Source: JBIOJM01 sp044450785 (GTDB lineage Bacteria > Planctomycetota > Planctomycetia > Isosphaerales > Isosphaeraceae). From it: DNA of 15,106 bases. The stretch lies in NCBI GenBank assembly GCA_044450785.1, contig JBIOJM010000256.1, forward strand, positions 1 through 15,106. Reading direction: 5' to 3'. The notes beneath the pieces are model-generated. The model saw only the letters and a program-made list of their open reading frames with translations. It was not told where the DNA came from and did not search any database. The translations under genes were made by a program, and so were the position numbers. Below, piece after piece: positions 1 through 6,746 of the stretch (position 1 is the stretch's first letter; every line of letters begins with the position of its first letter).

Positions 1-1
1 A

Positions 2-127
2 CTCACCGGTGACTATCCGCTGAAGGAGGGTTACCCAGATGAATACCCCGAGACGATGAAAATCCGGTTCGATGAGGAACTCCCCCTATGGAATTACCGT
101 GCCATTCCGGACAAATGCGACAATTAA
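2..127 (+). CDS. C-terminal end of an unidentified protein (partial)
   Basis: The frame starting at base 2 is open from the window edge to a TAA at 125-127 and gives the last 41 residues of a protein that starts outside the window. The piece is hydrophilic and rich in acidic and aromatic residues (it contains GYPDEYPETMKIRF and ends AIPDKCDN). It shows no signal peptide, membrane segment or motif I recognise. It is called coding because it stays open to the edge, has protein-like composition, and is followed by a spacer with a terminator-like palindrome about 95 bases downstream. Function cannot be assigned from this fragment. Confidence 0.5.
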   Translation, partial: LTGDYPLKEGYPDEYPETMKIRFDEELPLWNYRAIPDKCDN

Positions 128-145
128 TAAATCTCGTATCCACAA

Positions 146-350
146 GGGGGGCAAACCGCGCGACCGAATCGGGAGGAACGCGCGGCTTGTGCAGGACCAA
201 CCTTTCATCACCCCACCCCTGGCCCCCCTTTCGAAAGGGGGGGAAAGCAAACGAAGTGCTCGCCGGGGAAAGCGCGCAACGAAACCGCGACGAACGCGGC
301 ATCTCCGCGAGCCCACCTTCTCATCACCCCAGCCTCGCCCTTCCGAAACC
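146..350. repeat. Two degenerate copies of a GC-rich intergenic repeat
   Basis: The first copy runs from a G-run at 146 to the centre of the palindrome near 236, the second from there to about 350. Both begin with a G-run and a GCAAAC element and share a middle section ending in GAACGCG. Both end in a closely similar block: CCAACCTTTCATCACCCCA (199-217) in the first, and CCCACCTTCTCATCACCCCA (312-331) in the second, each followed by a pyrimidine-rich run and then CGAAA. Similarity is strongest in the last 40 bases of each copy. C-rich and G-rich arms around CGAAA are a style of intergenic repeat common in planctomycete genomes; that statement is general knowledge, and the genome-wide copy number here is unknown. 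Confidence 0.5.
223..242. terminator. Perfect 20-base palindrome, candidate bidirectional terminator or repeat core
   Basis: The sequence CCCCCCTTTCGAAAGGGGGG is fully self-complementary, so its transcript could fold into a very GC-rich hairpin from either strand. It lies 95 bases past the stop of the upstream partial gene. There is no T-tract, so ordinary Rho-independent termination is uncertain. It is also the core of the repeat described at 146-350. Confidence 0.35.
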
Positions 351-549
351 TCGTCCTCCCGGCGGCATTGCGATCCGGCGCCGGATTCACGGTAACATCA
401 TTCATCGGTCACACACCCGCGACGGGGCCCGCGTCTTCTCTTCGACGGCCGAATTTCTGAAATCCGCACGCGAACCGGGAATCGGGGACCCGCGCCAAGG
501 CATACAATAAGGACGCCGGCGCGATGAATCACCTTCATGGAGTCCCGCG

Positions 550-2979
550 ATGGCCAGCCTACGATCGAACGCCGTCTTGAGCGGTCAGCTTGGCACGCTT
601 TATGCTTTGGGGGCGGTCGGCTCATTGACCGACAGCTTGCTGCTGGAGCGGTTTCTGGCGCGAGAGGACCCTGAGGAATCGGACGCCGCGTTTGCCGCGC
701 TCGTCGAGCGCCACGGGCCGATGGTGCTGGGCGTTTGCCGGCAGGGCCTGCCCGGCTTCCACGACGCCCACGACGCCTTCCAGGCCACGTTCCTGGTGCT
801 GGTTCGCAGGGCACGCTCCATTCAGGGCCGGGGCTCGCTCGCCGGTTGGCTCTTCGGCATCGCGCGGCGAGTGGCCGCGCGGGCACGCGTCGAGGCCGCG
901 CGACGGCAACGCCACCTCCAGAAGCTTCAGCACCGATACAGGGCGGTGCATGACGCCGCTGAAGCTCCCTTTCCCGGCGAGCCCGAGGTCGACTACCGGC
1001 CGCTCTTCGAAGCGATCGACGCATTGCCCGATCGGTTTCGCTCGCCGGTCGTGCTTCATTATTTCGAGGGCCTGAGCACGGAGGCGATCGCCCTGCGCCT
1101 TGGCTGTCCGCGCGGCACGGTTCTCTCACGGCTCGACCGGGCACGACGGCGGCTGCGCGTGCGCCTGGAAAGCCGGGGCGTGTCGCTTGCAGCCTCGCTG
1201 CCGTTGGTCGGGGGAACCACCCGTCTCCTTCTCGATTCGCCCGTACCGCCCTCATTGTTCCAGGCCACGGTCCGCGCTGGCTGTTGCTCGGGAATGGCGG
1301 GCGCGGCCATCAAGAACGTCGTTCCCGCGGTGGTCGCGAACCTGTCGCGGCACGTCGCGCGGGGCCTGACGCTCGCGAAGGTTCGAATGGCCTCCCTCGT
1401 GATCCTGCTCGCGTCCGCGTGCGCCGCAGTCGGGTTCGTGACGGGCGCCCAGGCGCTCGACAAGTCCGAGCGCCGAGCCGTTGACGGTACCGACGTCACG
1501 AGCCCGCCGCCACCTGTTCAGACAGCTTCGACCACGAAGATCGCCCGGAAAGAGACGAGCGGCACGGTCGTCATCCGCGGTCGGGTCGTCGGCCCTGACG
1601 GCAAACCGGTCAAGGACGCACAAGTCGTCCTCAGTCTGCCGCTGCCCAGTACCTCGGAGATCCGCTCGTGCGAGCCTGTTGCCAGGAGTGGCCCTGATGG
1701 TCGTTTCCAGGCCACAGTGCTGCGTGAGCGGCTGGAGCAGTTGGAACAGCTTGCCGTCGGCCGCCTGGAGCCGACATACGGTCCCATCCTCGGTGCGATC
1801 GTGCCCGGATTCGCCATCGACTGGATCAAGGCCGACCTCAAGAGCGTTGAGAGGGGTGAGCTCACGATTGCCGTCGGATCAGACGACGTCCCCATCGAGG
1901 GACGGATCAACAGCCTGGAGGGACGACCCGTTGCCGGGTTGACCGTGCGCGTGACCTCGGTCGTAGCCGTCTTGCCCGGCTTCCTGGAGAAGCTGCGCTC
2001 CAACGAGTGGCAAATGAACCGGGCCATGAGGGATGTCATGCGCGACGGGATTTCGCTTGGCGAGCGGGGACCGATCCCGCCCGTGACGACCGATCGGGAG
2101 GGGCGCTTTCGCTTGTCGGGCATCGGACGCGACCGCCTCGCCCTCCTGTTCATCGAAGGCGGCTCGATCGAACGGTCCGAAGCGCTGGTGTTCACCACCA
2201 GCGACCCAGGCTTCAAGCCCACGTCGCCGCCCGGCAAAGTCTCCCGCGCTTTCCCGCTCGTTGGGCCGCGTTTCGAGATGTCCGTGGCACCGGGCCGCGC
2301 CGTCGAGGGAGTGGTCCGGGACGCGGATACCCAGCAACCGATCGCCGGGGCCAAGGTCGTGCTTTATGGCATCGGATTGACGGCCGCCACCGATGGCCGG
2401 GGCCGCTTCCGTATCAACGGCCAGCCGCGGAGCCAACTCAACATGCCCAACTTGGTGGGGGCCGAGGTCGACGGGCAACCGTACGTCAAGGTCGTCAAGC
2501 CGGCCGGCGACCCGAAGGGCCTGGAATTGGTTCAGACCGAGATCGAGCTCAAGCGGGGAGCATGGGTCGAGGGAAGGGTGGTCGATCGCACGACGGGCAA
2601 GCCGGTCCAGGCCATCGTCGAGTATTGCCCGTTCGGCGACAATCCGCATCTCGAGGAGTACGCCGGTGCGTCGTTCCTCGATCACAACGCCGGCGATGAA
2701 CCCGAGTTTCCCACCGACGCCCAGGGCCGATTCCGGGCCGTCGCTCTACCGGGCGGCGGAGTGCTCGGCGTGCGGACGGTTGACGCCTCGTACTCGGCCG
2801 CCGAGCCGCTCGCGCCGCAGAGCGCCGGCAGGCTGCTTCGATTCCCGAGTTTCCGGCAATCGGATCGCTTTCAGGCGTTGTTGCCGATCGAGGTCACTGG
2901 TCGCGAGAGTCTCGCGATTCCCGACATCAAGGTCGCGCGCGGGCGGACCATTCAAGTTCGCATCCTGGGCGATGAATGA
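550..2979 (+). CDS. ECF-type sigma-70 factor fused to a membrane segment and carboxypeptidase-regulatory-like repeats
   Basis: This 809-residue protein has three parts. Residues about 45-115 match sigma region 2, including the AFQATFLVLVRRA stretch near 77-89 and the GSLAGWLFGIARR stretch near 95-107. Residues about 150-205 match region 4, with a DNA-binding helix around LSTEAIALRLGCPRGTVLSR (175-194). After a linker a hydrophobic segment at about 281-300 should cross the membrane once. The remaining 500 residues contain four beta-domain repeats, each ending in a (T)D-x-x-GRF signature (F386, F520, F620, F728), typical of carboxypeptidase-regulatory-like or peptidase-associated domains. The expected topology puts the sigma domains in the cytoplasm and the repeats outside. 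Classical ECF factors are near 200 residues; long C-terminal extensions are a planctomycete speciality. GGAG at 539-542 supports the ATG at 550. No anti-sigma gene is adjacent. Target genes and signal are unknown. Confidence 0.9.
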   Translation: MASLRSNAVLSGQLGTLYALGAVGSLTDSLLLERFLAREDPEESDAAFAALVERHGPMVLGVCRQGLPGFHDAHDAFQATFLVLVRRARSIQGRGSLAGWLFGIARRVAARARVEAARRQRHLQKLQHRYRAVHDAAEAPFPGEPEVDYRPLFEAIDALPDRFRSPVVLHYFEGLSTEAIALRLGCPRGTVLSRLDRARRRLRVRLESRGVSLAASLPLVGGTTRLLLDSPVPPSLFQATVRAGCCSGMAGAAIKNVVPAVVANLSRHVARGLTLAKVRMASLVILLASACAAVGFVTGAQALDKSERRAVDGTDVTSPPPPVQTASTTKIARKETSGTVVIRGRVVGPDGKPVKDAQVVLSLPLPSTSEIRSCEPVARSGPDGRFQATVLRERLEQLEQLAVGRLEPTYGPILGAIVPGFAIDWIKADLKSVERGELTIAVGSDDVPIEGRINSLEGRPVAGLTVRVTSVVAVLPGFLEKLRSNEWQMNRAMRDVMRDGISLGERGPIPPVTTDREGRFRLSGIGRDRLALLFIEGGSIERSEALVFTTSDPGFKPTSPPGKVSRAFPLVGPRFEMSVAPGRAVEGVVRDADTQQPIAGAKVVLYGIGLTAATDGRGRFRINGQPRSQLNMPNLVGAEVDGQPYVKVVKPAGDPKGLELVQTEIELKRGAWVEGRVVDRTTGKPVQAIVEYCPFGDNPHLEEYAGASFLDHNAGDEPEFPTDAQGRFRAVALPGGGVLGVRTVDASYSAAEPLAPQSAGRLLRFPSFRQSDRFQALLPIEVTGRESLAIPDIKVARGRTIQVRILGDE

Positions 2980-3062
2980 ACCACGGATGGCACCGATGAC
3001 ACGGATTGGAAGAAGAGGAAGACTCAGAGGAGATGGAATGGGTAAACGGGGTGTGACCCCGG
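2980..3062. repeat. Dispersed-type intergenic repeat just after the sigma factor stop
   Basis: Directly after the TGA at 2977-2979 comes ACCACGGATGGCACCGATG followed by ACACGGATTGGAAGA. This ACGGAT-rich wording recurs in intergenic DNA of many unrelated bacteria, which is recalled knowledge and was not searched here. It is followed by an AG-rich stretch and by CGGGGT-GTG-ACCCCG at 3047-3061, a 6-bp stem with a 3-base loop. The block could act as a transcript end or as a small non-autonomous repeat. No target-site duplication or terminal inverted repeats were found, so it is not called a mobile element. Confidence 0.4.
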
Positions 3063-3110
3063 ATTGATGTAGGCCTGTCCGTCCCGAGCACCCCCTTGGG
3101 GATGAGAACC

Positions 3111-3649
3111 ATGGGGACACCCGAGTTCTCCGTCAGGCCGCAGTCCAGACGGCTCCGCATTCCCCGCTGGACGTTTCTGATCATCTGGGCGGTGCTGTTC
3201 CTGCTTGCACACGCCGCGGCGCCCGTCGGAGCTCTCGCTCCTCACGCCCCGTTACGGGTGGGTCAATGGCCGCCCAGGCGTGTGGAACCTGTTCCCACTG
3301 GTCTTGGTCGTGGCCGGCTTCTCATGCCTCATCTCGTGCATGTATCTGCATTTCGTACGGTGCCCCAGAATGGTGGCGCTGAAGGGGTTTACCCCCCCCT
3401 ATCTTGTTGACGGACGGCCCCTACAATTGGTCCCGTAACCCGACGTACGTTGCCGCCCTGGCGATCTGGGTCGGGTGGGTGCTTTTTTACGGAAGCGTCG
3501 CGGTCTTGATCGTGATGATCGCGGTCGGGGTGGGCATCGCTTTCGGGGTTGTGCCTGCCGAGGAGCATGCCATCGAGGCCCAATTCGGTGAGGCTTATCT
3601 CCGTTACAAGAGCATAGTCCCGCGCTGGCTCGGAGCGATTCAACACTGA
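3111..3649 (+). pseudogene. Isoprenylcysteine carboxyl methyltransferase-like membrane protein with two frameshifts
   Basis: Three consecutive frames together spell one protein of about 178 residues. The first runs from ATG 3111 through the membrane segment TFLIIWAVLFLLAHAAAP. The second carries ELSLLTPRYGWVNGRPGVW and a second membrane segment (near 3290-3350). The third, from about 3400, carries DGPYNWSRNPTYVAALAIW, another membrane segment, then EEHAIEAQFGEAYLRY and IVPRW before the stop at 3647-3649. The GPYxWSRNPxY and EExxxxxxFGxxYxxY patterns are the hallmarks of the ICMT/phospholipid-methyltransferase (NnrU-like) family, which uses S-adenosylmethionine at the membrane. The first shift lies in 3211-3225; the second is in the eight-C run at 3392-3399. 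Removing one base at each site restores a full-length family member. It is either a recent pseudogene or a gene with two sequencing errors. GGGG at 3098-3101 could serve ATG 3111. Confidence 0.75.
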
Positions 3650-3800
3650 TTCCAACGACGTCTTCAACGGTCGGGATCGCCGGCTCATTGCCACAGTGGA
3701 TTTAATGACTCGTGTATGAACAACGCTTTCCAACCGGCCGACTCGCCCGAGGCGAAATTCATCGACAACGCATGGCCTCGGTAGTAGAAGGTGGATCACA

Positions 3801-3822
3801 GGCCGGCCGTCTTGAGCCGGCC
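3801..3822. terminator. GC-rich hairpin between the methyltransferase remnant and the aldo/keto reductase
   Basis: GGCCGGC at 3801-3807 pairs with GCCGGCC at 3816-3822 around an 8-base loop, followed by GGTTTCCGTTT. It lies 150 bases past the broken methyltransferase gene and only 11 bases before the GGAGGA ribosome binding site (3834-3839) of the next gene. It could therefore end upstream transcripts or affect translation of the reductase. The T content after the stem is modest. Confidence 0.35.
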
Positions 3823-3844
3823 GGTTTCCGTTTGGAGGAAAGAC

Positions 3845-4831
3845 ATGGAATATGTGAACCTGGGCAAGTCCGGTCTCAAAGTCTCCCGCCTGTGCCTCGG
3901 GTGCATGAGCTATGGCGTGCCTGAGCGAGGCGCCCACCCCTGGACGCTTGGCGAGGCCGAGGGCCGGTCGTTCATCGCCCGGGCGCTCGAGCTCGGCATC
4001 AACTTCTTTGACACCTCCAATTCGTACTCCGACGGCACGAGCGAGGAGATCCTCGGCCGGGCCATCCGAGACCTGGCCCGGCGGGACGACGCGGTGATCG
4101 CGACCAAGGTATTTTACCCGACGCGGAAGGACCCGAATGCCCGTGGCCTGTCGCGCAAGGCGATCCTGGCCGAGATCGACGCGAGCCTCCGGAGGCTCGG
4201 CACCGATTATGTCGACCTGTACCAGATCCACCGCTGGGACTACGGCACGCCGATCGAGGAGACACTCGAGGCGCTTCACGACGTCGTGAAGGCGGGCAAG
4301 GCCCGGTACTTGGGCGCCTCGTCGATGTTCGCCTGGCAGTTTTGCAAGGCCCTCGACACGGCCGGCCTCCGTGGCTGGACGCGATTCGTCTCGATGCAGA
4401 ACCACTACAACCTGCTCTACCGCGAGGAGGAGCGGGAGATGATGAGCTTGTGCGCGGCCGAGGGGATCGGCGTGATCCCCTGGAGCCCGCTGGCGCGCGG
4501 ACGGTTGGCCCGGTCGTGGGACCAGCGGGCGGTCACGCAGCGAGCCGCATCGGACGAATTCGGCAAGGTCCTGTACGCCAGGACGGAAGAGGCTGACCGG
4601 GCGATCGTGGACCGCGTTGGCGAGGTCTCGGGCGCGCGGGGCCAGCCCCGGGCGCAGGTCGCGCTGGCCTGGCTGCTCAACAAGCCGTCCGTCACGTCGC
4701 CGATCATCGGCGCGACCAAGCCGCATCACCTCGAGGACGCGGTGGGCGCGTTGTCGATCAAGCTTTCGCCGGAGGAGATGACGCGGCTGGAGGAGCCGTA
4801 CACGCCCCATCCCGTGGTTGGGTTTTCGTGA
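3845..4831 (+). CDS. Aldo/keto reductase (YajO/Tas-like)
   Basis: This is a 328-residue NADPH-dependent oxidoreductase of the aldo/keto reductase superfamily, a cytoplasmic TIM barrel. The catalytic tetrad is visible: D56 and Y61 in FFDTSNSY, K88 in IATKVF, and H129 in YQIHRWD. The N-terminus MEYVNLGKSGLKVSRLCLG, the WSPLARGRL stretch near 213-221 and the C-terminal PIIGATKPHHLEDAV are typical of the YajO-like branch. Length is normal and all key residues are present, so it should be active. Substrate cannot be told from sequence; relatives act on varied aldehydes and ketones. A longer frame begins upstream, but ATG 3845 is preferred because GGAGGA lies at 3834-3839, five bases before it, and the protein then starts where family members do. 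It appears to be transcribed alone: the upstream gene is broken and the downstream one is convergent. Confidence 0.93.
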   Translation: MEYVNLGKSGLKVSRLCLGCMSYGVPERGAHPWTLGEAEGRSFIARALELGINFFDTSNSYSDGTSEEILGRAIRDLARRDDAVIATKVFYPTRKDPNARGLSRKAILAEIDASLRRLGTDYVDLYQIHRWDYGTPIEETLEALHDVVKAGKARYLGASSMFAWQFCKALDTAGLRGWTRFVSMQNHYNLLYREEEREMMSLCAAEGIGVIPWSPLARGRLARSWDQRAVTQRAASDEFGKVLYARTEEADRAIVDRVGEVSGARGQPRAQVALAWLLNKPSVTSPIIGATKPHHLEDAVGALSIKLSPEEMTRLEEPYTPHPVVGFS

Positions 4832-4963
4832 GGGTCCGACGCCAGGCCTCAGAGATAGCAATAGGAACCCAGGTTGAAATACAGCGCGATCGCTGCGGCT
4901 ACTCCCACCGCGCCCCCGGGTCCAAAACCGAACCCTTGCGAGCTTCATGCGGATCCTCGGTGG

Positions 4964-5998
4964 TCAGCCGGCGGGAGCCGCCTCGATGATCGAGACCAGA
5001 TCTCCGGGAACCTGGATAATGCACTCGCACTTGAGGCCGGCGCTCGCCAGCAAGTGTTTCCACTCGGTGGCGCTGCGTTCTTTGCCACCCGTGACAACCA
5101 GCATGTTCAGGTCGCTCATCAATCGCTGCTCGAGATCCCGGTCGGCATGATCGACCACATCCGGAAGAAGGACTTCCATCACCAGGACGCGGCCCTCGGC
5201 GGGCAGAATGGACCGGCAGTGACGAAGGATGTCGGCCGCCGCGCCGTCTTCATAGCCGTGAAGCACATGTTTCAGCATGTAAACCAATGCTCCTGGCGGG
5301 ACTTCCTTGGTGAGGTCGGCGGCCACAAGCCTGCATCGTTCGGCCAACCCCGTGCTCTCGAAACGCGCCGCTGCCCGATCGATTGATTCCGGCCGGTCCA
5401 CCAGCACGCCTCGCACATGGGGAAAAGCTTCCAGGACCGCGGCGATCAGCGCGCCTCCGCCTCCGCCGAGATCCGCGACCGTGTGGTATTTCGAGAAGTC
5501 CCAAGCCCGCGCGATGGGCATGTAGTCTTCCGCCGGCGCCGTACCCATGACGGCGCGGAACACGGCCGGAGCATCCGGGTCCTGTGACCAACGCGACGGC
5601 ACACCCGGCGGCCGGACCTCCATTGCCTTCTGTCCGGTCCGGACGCACTCCGTCAGATACGACCAACCGTCGGCGAGCAGGTCGGCCCAGAACACAACCC
5701 CGGCCCACGCCGAATCGGGAGCGTCCTTGCGCAGCGGCTTGCCAAATGGGGTTAGAACGAAGCTTGCCGGACTGGTCTCGGCGACCACACCGAAACCGGC
5801 GAGAGCCCGTAAGAGCCGGTACAACGCCGCGGGGTCTGCTCCGCACACGGCTGCGAGATGATCCACCGTGCATTCCTCGTCGCCGAGAGCGTCTGCCACC
5901 CCCAATCGCGCGGCAGCGCAGAGGGCCCGGCTGCGAAAGTACCCCATCGCCATCTCCGTCAGGGCTAAGTTTTGTCCAGCAACTGCGGTTACCGCCAT
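4964..5998 (-). CDS. SAM-dependent O-methyltransferase (hydroxyneurosporene/COMT-like)
   Basis: This 344-residue protein has the two-part build of small-molecule O-methyltransferases. An N-terminal winged-helix dimerisation domain (about 12-95) contains AARLGVADAL and ALYRLLRALAGFGVV. A Rossmann-like methyltransferase domain (about 140-340) carries motif I DLGGGGG at 176-182, the acidic SAM-ribose residue D201 in VLVDRP, ADL at 227-229 for the adenine site, and H247 in KHVLHGYED where this family places its catalytic base. Relatives methylate hydroxyl groups of carotenoids, polyketides or phenolics; the substrate here is unknown, and no other pigment or polyketide gene is in the window. A G-run followed by TAGAG on the minus strand precedes the ATG at 5998. 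The next gene upstream on the same strand is the truncated glycosidase-like gene, 78 bases away. Confidence 0.88.
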   Translation of the reverse strand: MAVTAVAGQNLALTEMAMGYFRSRALCAAARLGVADALGDEECTVDHLAAVCGADPAALYRLLRALAGFGVVAETSPASFVLTPFGKPLRKDAPDSAWAGVVFWADLLADGWSYLTECVRTGQKAMEVRPPGVPSRWSQDPDAPAVFRAVMGTAPAEDYMPIARAWDFSKYHTVADLGGGGGALIAAVLEAFPHVRGVLVDRPESIDRAAARFESTGLAERCRLVAADLTKEVPPGALVYMLKHVLHGYEDGAAADILRHCRSILPAEGRVLVMEVLLPDVVDHADRDLEQRLMSDLNMLVVTGGKERSATEWKHLLASAGLKCECIIQVPGDLVSIIEAAPAG

Positions 5999-6050
5999 CT
6001 CTACCCCCGGGTCCTGGACGACATCGCGTCCCTCGTGAGAATCAGGTGAT

Positions 6051-6079
6051 TGAGGCCCATTGCCGGCCGCCGGGCCTCA
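6051..6079 (-). terminator. Hairpin beginning at the stop codon of the glycosidase-like remnant
   Basis: On the minus strand, TGAGGCCC (6079-6072) pairs with GGGCCTCA (6058-6051), an uninterrupted 8-bp stem around a 13-base GC-rich loop. The TGA that ends the truncated gene is the first three bases of the stem. No T-tract follows. It lies between that gene and the O-methyltransferase and could separate their transcripts. Confidence 0.4.
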
Positions 6080-6565
6080 CAAATCAATCGCCACGACTTC
6101 GAGATCGCCGATGGCCTTCATGTCGAGCGGGCTGGTCGCGCCGCCGCCGGCGTTCGGGATCACGCGTGAGTCGGGGTTGATCTTGCGGACCTCCGCGTCC
6201 CAGAGCCGCCACAGCTCGAAGAGGCGCTGTTGCTGCCATTCGCCGAACGGGTCGCGGTCGCCCAGCCACCGGCTGCGGTGATGGGACGGGATCAGGGTGG
6301 GGTAGTAGGCGACGCAGCCGCCGGCGCTCAGGCAGGCCGCGTCGCTATGAGTGCGGCGGAAGTAGTCGAGCCAGAACGGGAGGTCGAACCGGCCCGGGTC
6401 GTTCTCGACCAGGGTCAACTGAGCCCAGCGTATGGGGCGGTCGACCCAGCTCGGGGCCGCGGCGATGGGCGGCGCGGCCCCGAGCGAGGCCTCACCGATC
6501 CTAACCGCGGCCCCCGCCGCGCCACAGGCCGCCAGGAATGATCGGCGCGAGACGTCGTCCTGCAT
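6077..6565 (-). pseudogene. Truncated, internally shortened Tat-exported glycosidase-like protein
   Basis: The frame encodes 162 residues starting MQDDVSRRSFLAACGAAG, a clear Tat signal (SRRSFL at 6-11). The mature part reads RWAQLTLVENDPGRFDLPFW then THSDAACLSAGGCVAYYPT and HHRSRWLGDRDPFGE. From recall, this resembles the N-terminus of much larger planctomycete glycoside-hydrolase-like proteins (hypothetical glycosyl hydrolase 6 / beta-galactosidase type). In those, WLGDRD is followed by well over 100 residues of barrel before a segment like WQQQRLFELWRLWD. Here that segment follows at once (junction near residue 109/110, base 6238), and the protein ends at IGDLEVVAIDL soon after. So the gene appears to have lost an internal block in frame and its C-terminal bulk. 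A more upstream ATG at 6700 exists, but 6565 is preferred because it puts the Tat motif at the N-terminus. An active enzyme is unlikely. Confidence 0.65.
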
Positions 6566-6746
6566 GGCCGGAGAGGCTCCGCGCGACTCGTGACGCTGCC
6601 TGGGGAAGAACGGACGGATCGAACGGTGCGTTGCCGTCACGCCCTCGCGCATCGCCATCATATCTTGCCCCTGGTGGTTGCGACATTGGGTTTGGTCCAT
6701 AATGGCGAGGTGTGACCGTGGTCAGAAAATCGAGGAGGGGATACCG
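6566..6746. promoter_or_regulatory. Divergent intergenic region, presumed to hold two promoters
   Basis: This 181-base spacer separates minus-strand gene starts (6565) from plus-strand gene starts (6747), so promoters for both directions are expected here by position. No -35/-10 pair with standard spacing could be identified with confidence. GAGGAGGGG at 6732-6740 is a strong ribosome binding site for the thioredoxin-fold gene. Confidence 0.35.

Larger units (their letters stand above)
128..549. other. 422-base intergenic spacer with repeats and palindromes
   Basis: No convincing gene lies between the partial gene ending at 127 and the sigma factor start at 550. Several frames stay open here, but they follow GC-rich repeats and have no plausible start signals. 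The spacer holds two degenerate copies of a repeat (about 146-236 and 237-350), a perfect 20-base palindrome (223-242) and a second perfect 14-base palindrome, ATCCGGCGCCGGAT, at 373-386. The last 160 bases are the probable leader and promoter region of the sigma factor gene; GGAG at 539-542 is its likely ribosome binding site, seven bases before the ATG. Confidence 0.6.

Noticed and set aside
503..508. TACAAT as a -10 box for the sigma factor gene
   Set aside because: The hexamer is good, but no acceptable -35 element lies 16-18 bases upstream and ECF-type GAAC/TC spacing does not fit either.
398..1255. Long minus-strand open frame opposite the sigma factor gene
   Set aside because: Arginine- and proline-rich composition typical of an antisense frame in GC-rich DNA; the plus-strand frame encodes a clear sigma factor.
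2981..3010. Short ACGGAT/CCGATG units as a CRISPR-like or tandem array
   Set aside because: Units are about 10 bases, imperfect and without spacers; better explained as a single copy of a dispersed intergenic repeat.
3389..4948. Minus-strand open frame of 519 residues opposite the aldo/keto reductase
   Set aside because: The plus strand carries a complete reductase with an intact catalytic tetrad; the antisense product shows no domain and is rich in Arg, Gly and Pro.
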